Positions 54,160-62,952 are shown, counted from the stretch's first letter. The stretch is 64,000 bases of DNA from DATEPR01 sp036273855 (GCA_036273855.1 DASUGU010000142.1:1-64000); one strand, 5' to 3'. The notes: generated by a model not told the origin, from the sequence alone. Made by a program: numbers and translations.

Positions 54160-56172
54160 GTGACGCTGCTGGCGGTTCGCGACCTGCGCACCCAGATCCG
54201 GCGCGGCCGGGACGTGGTCACGCCGGTCGACGGCATCTCGTTCGACATCGCTCCCGGCGAGACCGTCGGGCTGGTCGGCGAGTCCGGGTCCGGCAAGACC
54301 ATGACCGGCATGTCCATCATGCGGCTGCTGCCTGGTGCGGGCCGGATCGCGGCGGGCTCGGTCCGGCTGGCCGACCGGGATCTCGCGTCGCTGGGCTCTC
54401 GCGACATGCGCCAGGCACGCGGCCGGGACGTCGCCATGGTGTTCCAGGACCCGATGACGTCGTTGAACCCGACGATCACCATCGGCAGGCAGATCACCGA
54501 AGCCGTGCGGCTGCACCGGAACGTGACGTCGGCGGGCGCGCGGGAACGCGCTCTCGAGGTGCTCCGGCTGGTCGGCATGCCCCAACCGGAGCAACGCCTG
54601 GACAGTTACCCGCACGAACTGTCCGGCGGGCAGCGGCAGCGCGTGATGATCGCGCTGGCGCTGGCCTGCGAGCCGAAGCTGCTGATCGCCGACGAGCCGA
54701 CCACCGCGCTGGACGTGACCATCCAGGCGCAGATCCTGGAACTGTTGCAGGAACTGCGCGACCGGCTGGGCATGGGCGTCCTGCTGATCACGCACGACCT
54801 CGGCGTGATCGCCGGCCAGGCCGACCGGGTGCTGGTGATGTACGCCGGCCGGATCGTGGAGTCGGCGCCGACCGAGGAGTTGTTCGCGCGCCCCCGCCAC
54901 CCGTACACGGAGGCGCTGCTGGGCGCGATCCCCCGGCTGGACCAGCAGCGGCACGAGGAGTTGCGGTCCATCCCCGGCCTGCCGCCGGATCTGGCCCACC
55001 CCCCGGCCGGCTGCCGGTTCGCGCCGCGCTGTTCGTTCGCCACCGACCGGTGCCGTACCGAGGACCCGGTGCTCACCGACGACCCGGACCATGCGTACGC
55101 CTGCTTCCATCCCCGGCCCGTCCAGCGGTCCGCCGCGCGCACCGCGCCTGTGACCGCCGAGGCGGCCGACGAGATCGCCGACGGCGACACGCTGCTGGAA
55201 CTGACCGACGTGCACAAGGAGTTCCCGATCGGCGGCGGGTTCCTGCGCAGGCGGACCACGTCGCTGAAGGCGGTCTCCGGGATCTCGCTGACCGTGGCGG
55301 CGGGCGAAACCTTCGCCCTGGTCGGCGAATCCGGCTGCGGCAAGTCCACCACCGGCCGGTTGATCGTGGGCCTGGACGAACCGACGCAGGGCACCGTCAG
55401 CTTCGCCGGTCAGTCCACGGGCTCGCGGCGACCGGGCGGGCGGATGCGGCCCAGGGACATGCAACTGGTGTTCCAGGACCCGTCGGCATCCCTGGACCCG
55501 AGGATGAAGGTGAGTGCGAGCCTGGCCGAACCCCTGGTGCTGCAACACATCGGCGACCGGCGCGAGCGGGCGGCCCGGGTCGGCGAGATGCTGGACCAGG
55601 TGGGCCTGTCGCGCACCTCGCTGGACCGCTATCCGCACGAGTTCTCCGGCGGGCAGCGGCAACGGATCGGCCTGGCGCGGGCGTTGATGTTGCGGCCCCG
55701 CCTGGTGGTCGCCGACGAACCGGTGTCCGCGCTGGACGTCTCCGTGCAGTCCCAGGTGCTGAACCTGATGCGCTCGTTGCAGCGCGCGATGGGCCTGACC
55801 TACGTGGTCATCAGCCACGACCTGTCCGTGGTGAAGTACCTGGCCGACCGGATCGGCGTGATGTACCTGGGCAAGCTGGTCGAACTCGGCGCGGCCGACG
55901 GGATCTACCGGCAGCCCGCGCACCCCTACACGGCGGGCCTGCTGGACGCGATCCCGGAACCGGACCCGGTCCGGGAACGCGCGAAGGAACGCAAGCCGAT
56001 CGCCGGCGAACTGCCCTCGGCGATCGATCCGCCGTCCGGTTGTCATTTTCGTACCCGGTGTCCGTTCGCGCAGGATCGGTGTGCCGTCGAGGAACCGTTG
56101 CTGCGACCGATCAGCGGGAATCAGTTCGCCGCGTGCCATTTCCCGTTGCGGACACCTGAACCGGTGGCATGA
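54160..56172 (+). CDS. Fused dual-ATPase of a peptide ABC transporter (DppD-DppF)
   Basis: 670 residues: two complete peptide-type ATPases in one chain. First half: Walker A GESGSGKT, Q-loop VFQDPMTSLNPT, signature LSGGQRQR, Walker B LLIADEPTTALD, then CRFAPRCSFATDRC. A short linker follows. Second half (from about residue 345): GESGCGKSTT, VFQDPSASLDPR, FSGGQRQR, VVADEPVSALD, and the C-terminal CHFRTRCPFAQDRC. The cluster near 24-30 kb keeps these as separate genes. GTG start behind ACAGGGA. It converges with the GntR gene. Confidence 0.9.
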   Translation: MTLLAVRDLRTQIRRGRDVVTPVDGISFDIAPGETVGLVGESGSGKTMTGMSIMRLLPGAGRIAAGSVRLADRDLASLGSRDMRQARGRDVAMVFQDPMTSLNPTITIGRQITEAVRLHRNVTSAGARERALEVLRLVGMPQPEQRLDSYPHELSGGQRQRVMIALALACEPKLLIADEPTTALDVTIQAQILELLQELRDRLGMGVLLITHDLGVIAGQADRVLVMYAGRIVESAPTEELFARPRHPYTEALLGAIPRLDQQRHEELRSIPGLPPDLAHPPAGCRFAPRCSFATDRCRTEDPVLTDDPDHAYACFHPRPVQRSAARTAPVTAEAADEIADGDTLLELTDVHKEFPIGGGFLRRRTTSLKAVSGISLTVAAGETFALVGESGCGKSTTGRLIVGLDEPTQGTVSFAGQSTGSRRPGGRMRPRDMQLVFQDPSASLDPRMKVSASLAEPLVLQHIGDRRERAARVGEMLDQVGLSRTSLDRYPHEFSGGQRQRIGLARALMLRPRLVVADEPVSALDVSVQSQVLNLMRSLQRAMGLTYVVISHDLSVVKYLADRIGVMYLGKLVELGAADGIYRQPAHPYTAGLLDAIPEPDPVRERAKERKPIAGELPSAIDPPSGCHFRTRCPFAQDRCAVEEPLLRPISGNQFAACHFPLRTPEPVA

Positions 56173-56242
56173 GAGGAGCGGGCCCGTGTCCGGTGACGGC
56201 AGACGCGCGCGCGACGACGGCCGGGATCCGTGCCGCCGTCGG

Positions 56243-56884
56243 TCAGAAGAGGGCCTGCAGCATGCCGCGGGAATCGGCGATGTGCTGACGCATCGCCGCC
56301 TGCGCCGCGTCACCGTTCCGGTCACGGACAGCGGCGAGCAGATTGTCGTGACTGAGCATCGCCGTCACGCGGACGGTGCGCGAGGAGAAGTAGAACCGCC
56401 AGAACCTCAGATTGTGCATCAGCAGCCGCTCGACCTGGTCCTGCAACATCGAATTGTTCAGGATGTGCACCAGGAACAGATGGATCTGGTAATCCGCGTC
56501 GAGATAGGTTTCCGGTTCGGTGGCGGTCCGGGCCTTGTTGGCCGTGGCGACCAGCTTCGTCAGGGCGGCCAGGTCATCGGCCGTCGCGCGGCGGGCCGCG
56601 ATGTGTACCGCGCCACATTCTATCGCTTCCCTGGCCTCGAACAGGTCCAGGACATCCTTCAATGTGAATGCCGCGACTACCGTGCCCCGCCTGGGCAGAA
56701 CGGTCAGGAATCCGTCGGACGCGAGCCGCGCCAGCGCCTCGTGCACGGGCATCCGCCCGATCTCCAACTCGCCGGCGAGGGCCTGCTCGTTGACCACCGT
56801 GCCAGGGGACAACCGCAGATCCAGGAGCATCTCCCGCAGTTGTTCGTACGCCCGGTCACTCGCACGCACTGTGCTGGCTGGCAT
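56243..56884 (-). CDS. GntR-family regulator, FCD type
   Basis: 213 residues from ATG 56884. The winged helix (RAYEQLREMLLDLRLSPGTV to GRMPVHEALARLASDGFLTVLPRRGT) is followed by an FCD domain with metal-site residues (EAREAIECGAVHIA, YLDADYQIHLFLVHILNNSML, SHDNLLAAVRD, MRQHI). Upstream sites CATAC-CA-GTATG suggest autoregulation. It lies between the transporter operon and the isochorismatase/amidohydrolase genes and is the natural regulator of both. Confidence 0.9.
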   Translation of the reverse strand: MPASTVRASDRAYEQLREMLLDLRLSPGTVVNEQALAGELEIGRMPVHEALARLASDGFLTVLPRRGTVVAAFTLKDVLDLFEAREAIECGAVHIAARRATADDLAALTKLVATANKARTATEPETYLDADYQIHLFLVHILNNSMLQDQVERLLMHNLRFWRFYFSSRTVRVTAMLSHDNLLAAVRDRNGDAAQAAMRQHIADSRGMLQALF

Positions 56885-56912
56885 CGACGCTCCCCTGTGG
56901 GTGACTCCCTGC

Positions 56913-56937
56913 CATACCAGTATGCGGCAACAGGTAT
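56913..56937. promoter_or_regulatory. Likely GntR operator
   Basis: An inverted repeat CATAC-CA-GTATG (56913-56924), followed ten bases on by another GGTATG half-site (56933-56938), 29 bp upstream of the GntR start. The spacing and symmetry suit a dimeric GntR repressor controlling its own gene. Confidence 0.5.
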
Positions 56938-56981
56938 GACGGCAACAAACCAGGCGCGGCCTCTGCGTGCGCGACCTGCCG

Positions 56982-57659
56982 TTACACGGATTCCGGTGCC
57001 CACACGGTATGCAATGAGGTTGACGGCACGACGTCGAATCGGTGCCGCATGAGCAACATCGACGCGTCGTGTTGTTCGCGGTCGTCGCTGGCGACACAGT
57101 CTTCGGCGACGACGACGTAGTAGTCGTTGAACAGGGCGTCCCGTGCGGTGGACTCGACGCAGCCCTCCGTGGTGCATCCGGTGACGACCACGGTCTGGAT
57201 GCCGTTGCTCCGCAACAGCAGGTCGAGGTTGGTGCCCCAGAACCCACTGGACCGCCACTTCGGCACGACCAGTTCGTCGGGCAGCGGCCGGAGTTCGTCG
57301 ATGATCTCGTGCCCCGCGGTGCCCGCTTCGGTGTAGCGCAGCGGTGGGCCACCCGCTCGCTCGGACTCGTGCATACGGAGGTTGAACCGCAACTGTGCCG
57401 GGGAGTCGCTCCTGCGGCCCGGCAACGCCGTCATCTGGATGTGCACGACGAGCACGTTCCGTTCGCGGGCGGCCGACAGCAGCCGGGCCAGTCGCGGGCG
57501 CATCGCCGGGTACATGCTGATGTCGACCCCGAGGCGGTCGAAGAGGCCCTGCTCTTCGACGAAGTCTCGCTGCATGTCCACCAGGAGCAGGGCAACGTGA
57601 GCCGGGTCCACCAACTCGGCGAGCTCGGTGAACACCTGCTTGCCCTCGATTTCGATCAA
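56982..57659 (-). CDS. Isochorismatase-family cysteine hydrolase
   Basis: 225 residues from TTG 57659 with GGAG seven nt upstream. The catalytic triad is complete: D28 (LLVDMQRDF), K134 (VVPKWRSSGF), C167 (TGCTTEGCVESTARDA). Many such enzymes are amidases (N-carbamoylsarcosine amidase, ureidoacrylate amidase, nicotinamidase) rather than isochorismatases. The neighbouring amidohydrolases favour an amide or carbamoyl substrate. It is divergent from the amidohydrolase operon and lies upstream of the GntR gene on the same strand. Confidence 0.85.
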   Translation of the reverse strand: MIEIEGKQVFTELAELVDPAHVALLLVDMQRDFVEEQGLFDRLGVDISMYPAMRPRLARLLSAARERNVLVVHIQMTALPGRRSDSPAQLRFNLRMHESERAGGPPLRYTEAGTAGHEIIDELRPLPDELVVPKWRSSGFWGTNLDLLLRSNGIQTVVVTGCTTEGCVESTARDALFNDYYVVVAEDCVASDDREQHDASMLLMRHRFDVVPSTSLHTVWAPESV

Positions 57660-57775
57660 CGATCCGCTCCACTCGGGGGTAGTTCAGATCAGCGTCCTCA
57701 GGTAAAATAACATATTAAGTGCTGCACTGTGATCTATCAGTTGTCGGCACAGGGCTTGGTCCAGCTGGAGGCACC
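57660..57775. promoter_or_regulatory. Divergent promoter region, isochorismatase / amidohydrolase operon
   Basis: 116 bases with a notably A+T-rich core (GGTAAAATAACATATTAAGT, 57701-57720) between the TTG start of the isochorismatase and the GTG start of the amidohydrolase. AGATCA (57686-57691) and TGATCT (57729-57734) form a widely spaced inverted repeat around that core. The -10 boxes cannot be fixed by eye. Confidence 0.45.
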
Positions 57776-59002
57776 GTGTCGAACCGCCCGAATCCGCCCG
57801 AACGCGTAGTACGCAACGGTGTCGCCCTGGTCGGCCCGGAGCTCACCGAGCGTCCCTTTAGGACGTTGACACTGGCCGGGGACACGATCGGCGGGTTCGA
57901 CGAGGCGGACGCCGACGGCGGGGTGGACCTGGGCGGCGCCTACCTGGTGCCCGGGCTGGCCGACTGCCACGTGCACTTCGACCTGGCCGCCCACGCGATG
58001 CCCTACACGCACTGGGAGCGCAGTGGCTTCGTACGTTCGGTCACCTGCCTGCACAACGGTTTGCTCGCCCTGCGGGCCGGTATCACGTCGATCCGCGACC
58101 TCGGCTCGACCGACCACCTGGTGCTGGAGTACGCGGGGCACGTCCGGGCGGGCGCGATCACCGGTCCCCGGGTCGCGGCGGCGGGCAGGCCGCTCACGCC
58201 GCCCGGCGGGCACGCCGCGCGGTGGGCGCAGGTCGCCGACGGACCGGACGCGGTACGCACCGCCGTGCTGGAGCAGCTCGCCGGCGGGGCGCCGGTGATC
58301 AAGCTGATGGCGACCGGCGGCATCTCCACGCCCGGCGACCCCGGCGCCCAGGGCCTCGGCCGGGCCGAGCTGACCGTGGCGGTCGAAGCAGCGCACCAGC
58401 ACGGCGCCAGCGTCGCGGCGCACGCCCACAACCCCGAGGGCATCATCGCCGCGCTGCACGCCGGGGTCGACACCATCGAGCACGGCGCCTTCATCGACGA
58501 CGAGGCGATCGAACTGATGCTGCGCACCGGCCGGACCCTGGTGCCCACCGTCAGTGCCCTGAACCCGATCGCGCCGGGACTGGGCATCCCGGCGGACACG
58601 GTGGCGAAGAGCATCGCGGCGCGGGAGACCTTCCGGGCCAGCGTCGCCCGCGCGGTCAGGGCGGGCGTGCACATCGTCGCGGGCACCGACGCGGGCACGG
58701 CGTTGAACCCGATCGGCGGCCTGGCCGACGAACTCGACCTGTACGTCGCCGGAGGCATGACCGCCTACGACGCGCTGCGGTCGGCCACCGTCAGCGCCGG
58801 TCCGGTGATGGGCGAGCGGATCGGCATGATCGCCCCCGGCTACCGCGCCGACCTGATCGTCGTCGAGTCCGACCCGCGGGAGGACGTCGGGGCGCTGCGC
58901 AAGCCGGTCCGGGTCTTCGCCCGCGGCCGGGCGCTCGACCCGGCCTGGCTGGACGACACGCTCGCCGAATATGTAGGAGTGCTGGATGACAGAAAACAGT
59001 GA
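57776..59002 (+). CDS. COG1228-type amidohydrolase
   Basis: 408 residues from GTG 57776, just after GGAGG (57767-57771); the frame's earlier ATG at 57719 has no ribosome site. Metal ligands: H65 and H67 (DCHVHFD), the bridging Lys in PVIKLMATGGIS, His in VAAHAHNPEG and TIEHGAF, and Asp in VAGTDAGTALNP. This pattern belongs to the imidazolonepropionase/Xaa-Pro-dipeptidase-like branch, whose members often act as N-acyl amino acid or dipeptide hydrolases. It fits downstream of a peptide-type importer. The stop overlaps the next gene by 17 bp. Confidence 0.85.
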   Translation: MSNRPNPPERVVRNGVALVGPELTERPFRTLTLAGDTIGGFDEADADGGVDLGGAYLVPGLADCHVHFDLAAHAMPYTHWERSGFVRSVTCLHNGLLALRAGITSIRDLGSTDHLVLEYAGHVRAGAITGPRVAAAGRPLTPPGGHAARWAQVADGPDAVRTAVLEQLAGGAPVIKLMATGGISTPGDPGAQGLGRAELTVAVEAAHQHGASVAAHAHNPEGIIAALHAGVDTIEHGAFIDDEAIELMLRTGRTLVPTVSALNPIAPGLGIPADTVAKSIAARETFRASVARAVRAGVHIVAGTDAGTALNPIGGLADELDLYVAGGMTAYDALRSATVSAGPVMGERIGMIAPGYRADLIVVESDPREDVGALRKPVRVFARGRALDPAWLDDTLAEYVGVLDDRKQ

Positions 59003-59789
59003 AGACAGGCGCTTCGCTCCTCGGCCTCCCGCGCCGCCGGCGCGCCAGGCCGTCATCGACATGCACATGCACATCGACGATGTGCCGTCGCTCGGCTGGG
59101 AGCTGTCCCCGCGGACCTGTGTGCGCAGCATGGACGAGGCGGGCGTGCACAGTGCCGCCGTGATGACCATCGCCGACCTGCCGGGCCCCAATCCTCGGGC
59201 GATGGAGCTGATCGCCGAGTCGTGCGACGAGTTCGCCGGGCGGCTGTACGGCTTCGTCCGGCTCAACCCGAACGCCCAGGACGAGGCCCGCAGGCTGTTG
59301 ACCCGGGCGGTGACGAAGTTCGGGTTCCGCGGCCTGAAGCTGCATCCGGTGTCCACTTTGGCCCATCCGGGCGCGGCTCCGACGATCTCGCTGATCCGCC
59401 AGGCGGGCGAACTCGGCGTGCCGACGCTGTTCCACTGCGGTGACGAGCCGCTGACCACGCCGACGTCCATCGCGCCCGCGGCGGCGGCCTGCCCCGACTC
59501 GACCATCATCCTCGGCCACATGGGCGGCTACTTCCACGTCGACGAGGCGATCGACGTGGCCGAGCGATACGGGAACATCGTCCTGGAAACGTCCGCGATG
59601 CCCTATCCGGACAAGATCCGGGAGGCGGTGGCCCGCATCGGCGTCGACCGGGTCATCTTCGGCAGCGACGGTCCGGTCAGCGCACCCGCGCTGGAACGGC
59701 AGAAGGTGACACTCGCCGGCCTGACCGACGAGCAGACCGATCTGGTCCTGGGCGGCAACGCCATGCGCATGCTGGGGGTCTCCGCATGA
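58986..59789 (+). CDS. Amidohydrolase-2 family enzyme
   Basis: 267 residues. Intact metal site of the ACMSD/amidohydrolase-2 type: HxH at H27/H29 (DMHMHIDD), GLKLHPVST, His in TLFHCGDE, His in ILGHMGGY, and Asp in IFGSDGPV. Members hydrolyse or decarboxylate aromatic or lactone substrates. It is coupled to genes on both sides (17-bp overlap upstream, 4-nt ATGA downstream). Confidence 0.85.
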   Translation: MTENSEDRRFAPRPPAPPARQAVIDMHMHIDDVPSLGWELSPRTCVRSMDEAGVHSAAVMTIADLPGPNPRAMELIAESCDEFAGRLYGFVRLNPNAQDEARRLLTRAVTKFGFRGLKLHPVSTLAHPGAAPTISLIRQAGELGVPTLFHCGDEPLTTPTSIAPAAAACPDSTIILGHMGGYFHVDEAIDVAERYGNIVLETSAMPYPDKIREAVARIGVDRVIFGSDGPVSAPALERQKVTLAGLTDEQTDLVLGGNAMRMLGVSA

Positions 59790-60535
59790 TCGTCGACGGA
59801 CTCTCCTTCGTGGGCACGTCCCGGTTCGGCTACCGGCGCGAGCCCGCCGCACTGCTCGGCGCGCTGGACACCGAGGGCATCGACCTGGCGCTGGTGGCGC
59901 CGATGCACCCGCGCGACGGCGACCTGGGGGTGGCCAACGAGGAGGTCGCCGCCGTCGTCCGCGACCACCCCGACCGGCTGGTGGCGATTGCCAGGGTCGA
60001 CCCGTGGGACGGCGGCGACGCGCTCGCGCAACTGACCAGCGCCGTCCACGAAGGCGCCAGGGGCGTGTTCCTGCACCCGGACGAGGAGACCTTCCAGATC
60101 AACGACACCCGGTGGCGGCCGATCGCCGAGCGGGCGGCCGAACTCGGCGTGGCCGTCCTGGTGTCCACCGGCCACCACTGCCGGTCCGAAGCCGGCCAGG
60201 TGGCGAGCTTCGCCGAGTGGTGCCCGAGCATCCCGGTGATCATGACGAACGGCGGCCAGCTCAACATCTCCGGCCTCGGGCAGGTGGACGCCGAACTCGC
60301 GCTCGCCCTGCCCAACGTCCACATCTTCACCAGCGGGGTCTACCGGGACGACTTCCTGGAACGGGCGGTGCGGACGTTCGGGGCGGATCGGGTGCTGTTC
60401 GCGAGCTTCGCGCCCCAGTTCGACGTCGGTTACGAGCGCAGGCGGGTGTACCAGGTCCACATCTCGGAGGAGGAACGCGCACTCGTGCTGGCGGGCAACG
60501 CCCAGCGGCTGTTCGGTCTGGGCGGCGACCGGTGA
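59786..60535 (+). CDS. Amidohydrolase-2 paralogue lacking metal ligands
   Basis: 249 residues with the same fold and order as the gene before it (GVFLHPDEETF for GLKLHP, LVLAGNAQRLFGL for LVLGGNAMRML). The N-terminal HxH is absent (the frame begins IVDGLSFVGTSRFGY), the conserved GH of GHMGG is TNGGQ, and the final Asp of FGSDGP is Phe in FASFAPQ. It is therefore unlikely to be a hydrolase on its own; a structural or regulatory partner of the active paralogue is the simplest reading. It overlaps both neighbours by 4 nt. Confidence 0.75.
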   Translation: MIVDGLSFVGTSRFGYRREPAALLGALDTEGIDLALVAPMHPRDGDLGVANEEVAAVVRDHPDRLVAIARVDPWDGGDALAQLTSAVHEGARGVFLHPDEETFQINDTRWRPIAERAAELGVAVLVSTGHHCRSEAGQVASFAEWCPSIPVIMTNGGQLNISGLGQVDAELALALPNVHIFTSGVYRDDFLERAVRTFGADRVLFASFAPQFDVGYERRRVYQVHISEEERALVLAGNAQRLFGLGGDR

Positions 60536-61278
60536 GCGGCGAACTGGCCGGGCGGACCGCGCTGGTCACGGGTGCGGCGAGCGGGATCGGTGCGGCGATC
60601 GCCGTGGCGTACGCGGCGGCGGGTGCCCGGTTGTGCCTGGCGGACCGGGCGGCGGGCGACGGACTGGCGGCGACCGCGGCGCGCTGTGGCGGCGACGTGG
60701 TGACCGTGCGGGCCGACGTGTCCGACGAGGCCGACGTGGAGCGGATGTTCGCCACCGCGACCGAAGGACTCGGCCGGGTCGACGTCCTGGTCAACAACGC
60801 GGGCATCCTCACCGAGCACCAGGTGATCGGCATGCCGACGCACCTGTTCGACGAGATGATCGCGGTGAACCTGCGCAGTGTCTTCCTGTGCTGCCGGGCG
60901 GCGCTGCCCGGCATGGTGGAGCGCGGTTTCGGCCGGATCATCAACATCGCGTCGCAGGTCGGCCAGAAGGGCGGCGCCGGGCTGAGCCACTACGCGGCCG
61001 CGAAGGCCGGCGTGGTCGGCCTGACCAAGTCGCTGGCCAGGGAGGTCAGCAAGCAGGGCGTCACCGTGAACTGCATCGCGCCGGGACCGATCGTGACCCC
61101 GTTGGGCGGGGACCTGTCGGACGAGTGGACCGGACCACTGCTGGCCGGTCTGCCGCTGGGCCGGTTCGGCCAGCCGGAGGAGGTCGCCCCGACGGCGGTG
61201 CTGCTGGCCAGCGACCCTGGCGGGAACATCTACACCGGACAGACACTAGGCCCGAACAGCGGGGACGTGATGCTGTGA
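60532..61278 (+). CDS. SDR-family oxidoreductase
   Basis: 248 residues from GTG 60532 (GTGA overlap). TGAASGIG, NNAG and the catalytic YAAAK (HYAAAKAGVVGLTK) are all intact, with Ser in NIASQVGQKGG. It is a classical NAD(P)-dependent dehydrogenase of the FabG/3-oxoacyl type; the substrate is unknown. Confidence 0.9.
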   Translation: MSGELAGRTALVTGAASGIGAAIAVAYAAAGARLCLADRAAGDGLAATAARCGGDVVTVRADVSDEADVERMFATATEGLGRVDVLVNNAGILTEHQVIGMPTHLFDEMIAVNLRSVFLCCRAALPGMVERGFGRIINIASQVGQKGGAGLSHYAAAKAGVVGLTKSLAREVSKQGVTVNCIAPGPIVTPLGGDLSDEWTGPLLAGLPLGRFGQPEEVAPTAVLLASDPGGNIYTGQTLGPNSGDVML

Positions 61279-62030
61279 GGACGGTCCTCGTCACCGGCGC
61301 GGCGAGCGGCATCGGGCAGACGGTGGCGGTGGCGGCGGCGCGGGCGGGAGCCAACGTCGTCGTGGGCACGTTCGACGGCGACCCGCACGACGTGACCACG
61401 ACCGTCGACCTCGTCACCGCCGCGGGCGGCAGGGCGATCGCCGTCGCCGCCGACGTGCGCAGCGCCGAGCAGTTGCGGGCGGCGTGCGCGACGGCCGTGT
61501 CGACCTTCGGCGAGTTGGACGGGGTGGTGGCGAACGCGGGCTGGTTGCGCAACTGCCCGCTCACGGAGCTGACCGACGAGCTGTGGCACGACATCGTGGA
61601 CACCGACCTCGGCGGGGTGATGCGGACGGTGCGCGCGGCGGCCGCGCATCTGCCTCGCGGCGGTGCCGCGGTGTGCGTGTCCAGCGTCGCGGGCGCCGCG
61701 GTCGGGTGGGCCGGCCACACGCCGTACTCGGCGGCGAAGGCCGGCATCATCGGTTTCGTCCGCAGCGCGGCACTCGAACTCGCGCCGAAGGGCGTCCGGG
61801 TGAACGCGGTGCTGCCGGGCGTGATCGAGTCGCCGCAGTCCCTGGACCCGGTCAACTCGGGCGGCCCGGAGGGCCTGGTGCGATCGGCGGCGAAGATCCC
61901 GCTCGGCCGGGTCGGCCAGCCCGGCGACGTGGCCGACGTCGTGTGCGCCCTGCTCTCCGACACGACCCGATACGTGACGGGCCAGAGCATCACGGTGGAC
62001 GGCGGCCTGCTGGCGGCGTGGCCGACCTAG
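61275..62030 (+). CDS. SDR-family oxidoreductase
   Basis: 251 residues from GTG 61275, overlapping the preceding SDR stop. Rossmann TGAASGIG; the second motif is ANAG (VVANAGWLRN); catalytic Ser in CVSSVAGA and YSAAK are intact. It is only distantly similar to the preceding SDR, so it probably catalyses another step. It is the last gene of the coupled operon. Confidence 0.9.
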   Translation: MRTVLVTGAASGIGQTVAVAAARAGANVVVGTFDGDPHDVTTTVDLVTAAGGRAIAVAADVRSAEQLRAACATAVSTFGELDGVVANAGWLRNCPLTELTDELWHDIVDTDLGGVMRTVRAAAAHLPRGGAAVCVSSVAGAAVGWAGHTPYSAAKAGIIGFVRSAALELAPKGVRVNAVLPGVIESPQSLDPVNSGGPEGLVRSAAKIPLGRVGQPGDVADVVCALLSDTTRYVTGQSITVDGGLLAAWPT

Positions 62031-62071
62031 CTTCGTCGCTTGTGGACAGACATCCGCGACCGTTGAGCTCT

Positions 62072-62117
62072 GTCGTCAGCACATGTTGACGACAGGCCTA
62101 CGTCAGCATATGCTGAC
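62072..62117 (+). promoter_or_regulatory. Twin palindromic operators of the HTH/Clp-N operon
   Basis: An imperfect palindrome GTCAGCACATGTTGAC (62075-62090, extended by GTC/GAC on both sides) and a perfect 16-bp palindrome GTCAGCATATGCTGAC (62102-62117), 27 bp apart centre to centre. The second ends three bases before the HTH start codon and takes the place of a ribosome site, so binding there could block both transcription and translation. Confidence 0.65.
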
Positions 62118-62120
62118 GGC

Positions 62121-62345
62121 ATGGAGAACACGACGATCGATCTGTCCGTCGGGGCGGCCAGTCCCGATCCGGATGTCGGGCTGCGGGCCGTCGCAGCACT
62201 GCGCGAACTGGCCGAGCGGTTGGAGATCGTGCAGGTGGACAACGCGCGCCGACTCGGCTGGTCCTGGCAGGAGATCGCCCAGCGCCTCGGCGTGACCAAG
62301 CAGACGGTGCACCGCAAGCACGGTCGACGGTTCGGGAGGGGATGA
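62121..62345 (+). CDS. Small helix-turn-helix protein
   Basis: 74 residues. A helix (LRAVAALRELAERLEIVQVDNARRL) is followed by a sigma-4-like HTH, GWSWQEIAQRLGVTKQTVHRKHGRRF. Such mini-regulators commonly precede Clp-N genes in actinomycetes. It very probably binds the twin palindromes just upstream. No ribosome site, so a leaderless transcript is possible. Confidence 0.8.
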   Translation: MENTTIDLSVGAASPDPDVGLRAVAALRELAERLEIVQVDNARRLGWSWQEIAQRLGVTKQTVHRKHGRRFGRG

Positions 62346-62346
62346 C

Positions 62347-62946
62347 GTGGTGAACTACGGCGAATTCACCCCGGCCGCCCGCGAACTCCTCCGGGACGCC
62401 GAACTGCGGGCCCGCTCGCTGGGGCACCGCTGGGTGGGCTGCGAACACCTACTGCTGGCGCTGGCCGCGCATGACGGACCGGTCGGGGAGGTGATACGCG
62501 GCCATGGCGTCACCGTGCCGCAGATCGAGAAGATCCTCGCCGGTGGAAGCGGTGCTCGGGGGTGCCGCGAGGGGTTGTTCGACTCGCTGGACCGGGACGC
62601 GCTCGCCTCCGTCGGCATCGACCTGGACGTGGTGCGCGACACCATCGAGCGCCGGTTCGGTCCGACCGGGCTCCGTCCGATCCAGACGCGGCAGCGGCGC
62701 CGGTTCATCCACCGGCTGATCCACCGCCGCCGCCCGGTGGGACAGTTGACGCCCAACGCCCGACGGGCGCTGTCCGGCGCGGTCAAATCGGGCCGGTCGG
62801 ACCTGGCCCTGGTCACCGTCGGCCGGCTCGCGGTGCGCGTGATCATGCTCAAACATGGTGCGGTACCGGGCATTCTCGGCACCATCGGCGTGTCCACCAC
62901 GCAATTGATCCGGGAGATCGTGGCCAAGGACAACCGGATGAAGTAG
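62347..62946 (+). CDS. Clp N-terminal-domain protein without ATPase
   Basis: 199 residues from GTG 62347 (62350 also possible) behind GGGAGGGG. Residues 1-70 are a Clp N-domain repeat: FTPAARELLRDAELRARSLGHRWVGCEHLLLALA. A second, weaker copy (LTPNARRALSGAVKSGRSDLALVTVGRLAVRVI) lies at about 135-165. The AAA+ modules of ClpC are missing, so it cannot unfold proteins; it may act as an adaptor or decoy for ClpC or a substrate sensor. It lies one base after the HTH gene, in one operon. Confidence 0.8.
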   Translation: MVNYGEFTPAARELLRDAELRARSLGHRWVGCEHLLLALAAHDGPVGEVIRGHGVTVPQIEKILAGGSGARGCREGLFDSLDRDALASVGIDLDVVRDTIERRFGPTGLRPIQTRQRRRFIHRLIHRRRPVGQLTPNARRALSGAVKSGRSDLALVTVGRLAVRVIMLKHGAVPGILGTIGVSTTQLIREIVAKDNRMK

Positions 62947-62952
62947 CCGCCG

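Noticed and set aside
53089..56325. A 1,078-codon open frame on the minus strand, opposite the transporter genes
   Set aside because: It is antisense to the conserved DppC and dual-ATPase genes; its sequence is Arg/His/Gln-rich and matches no family. Such frames are expected at this G+C content.
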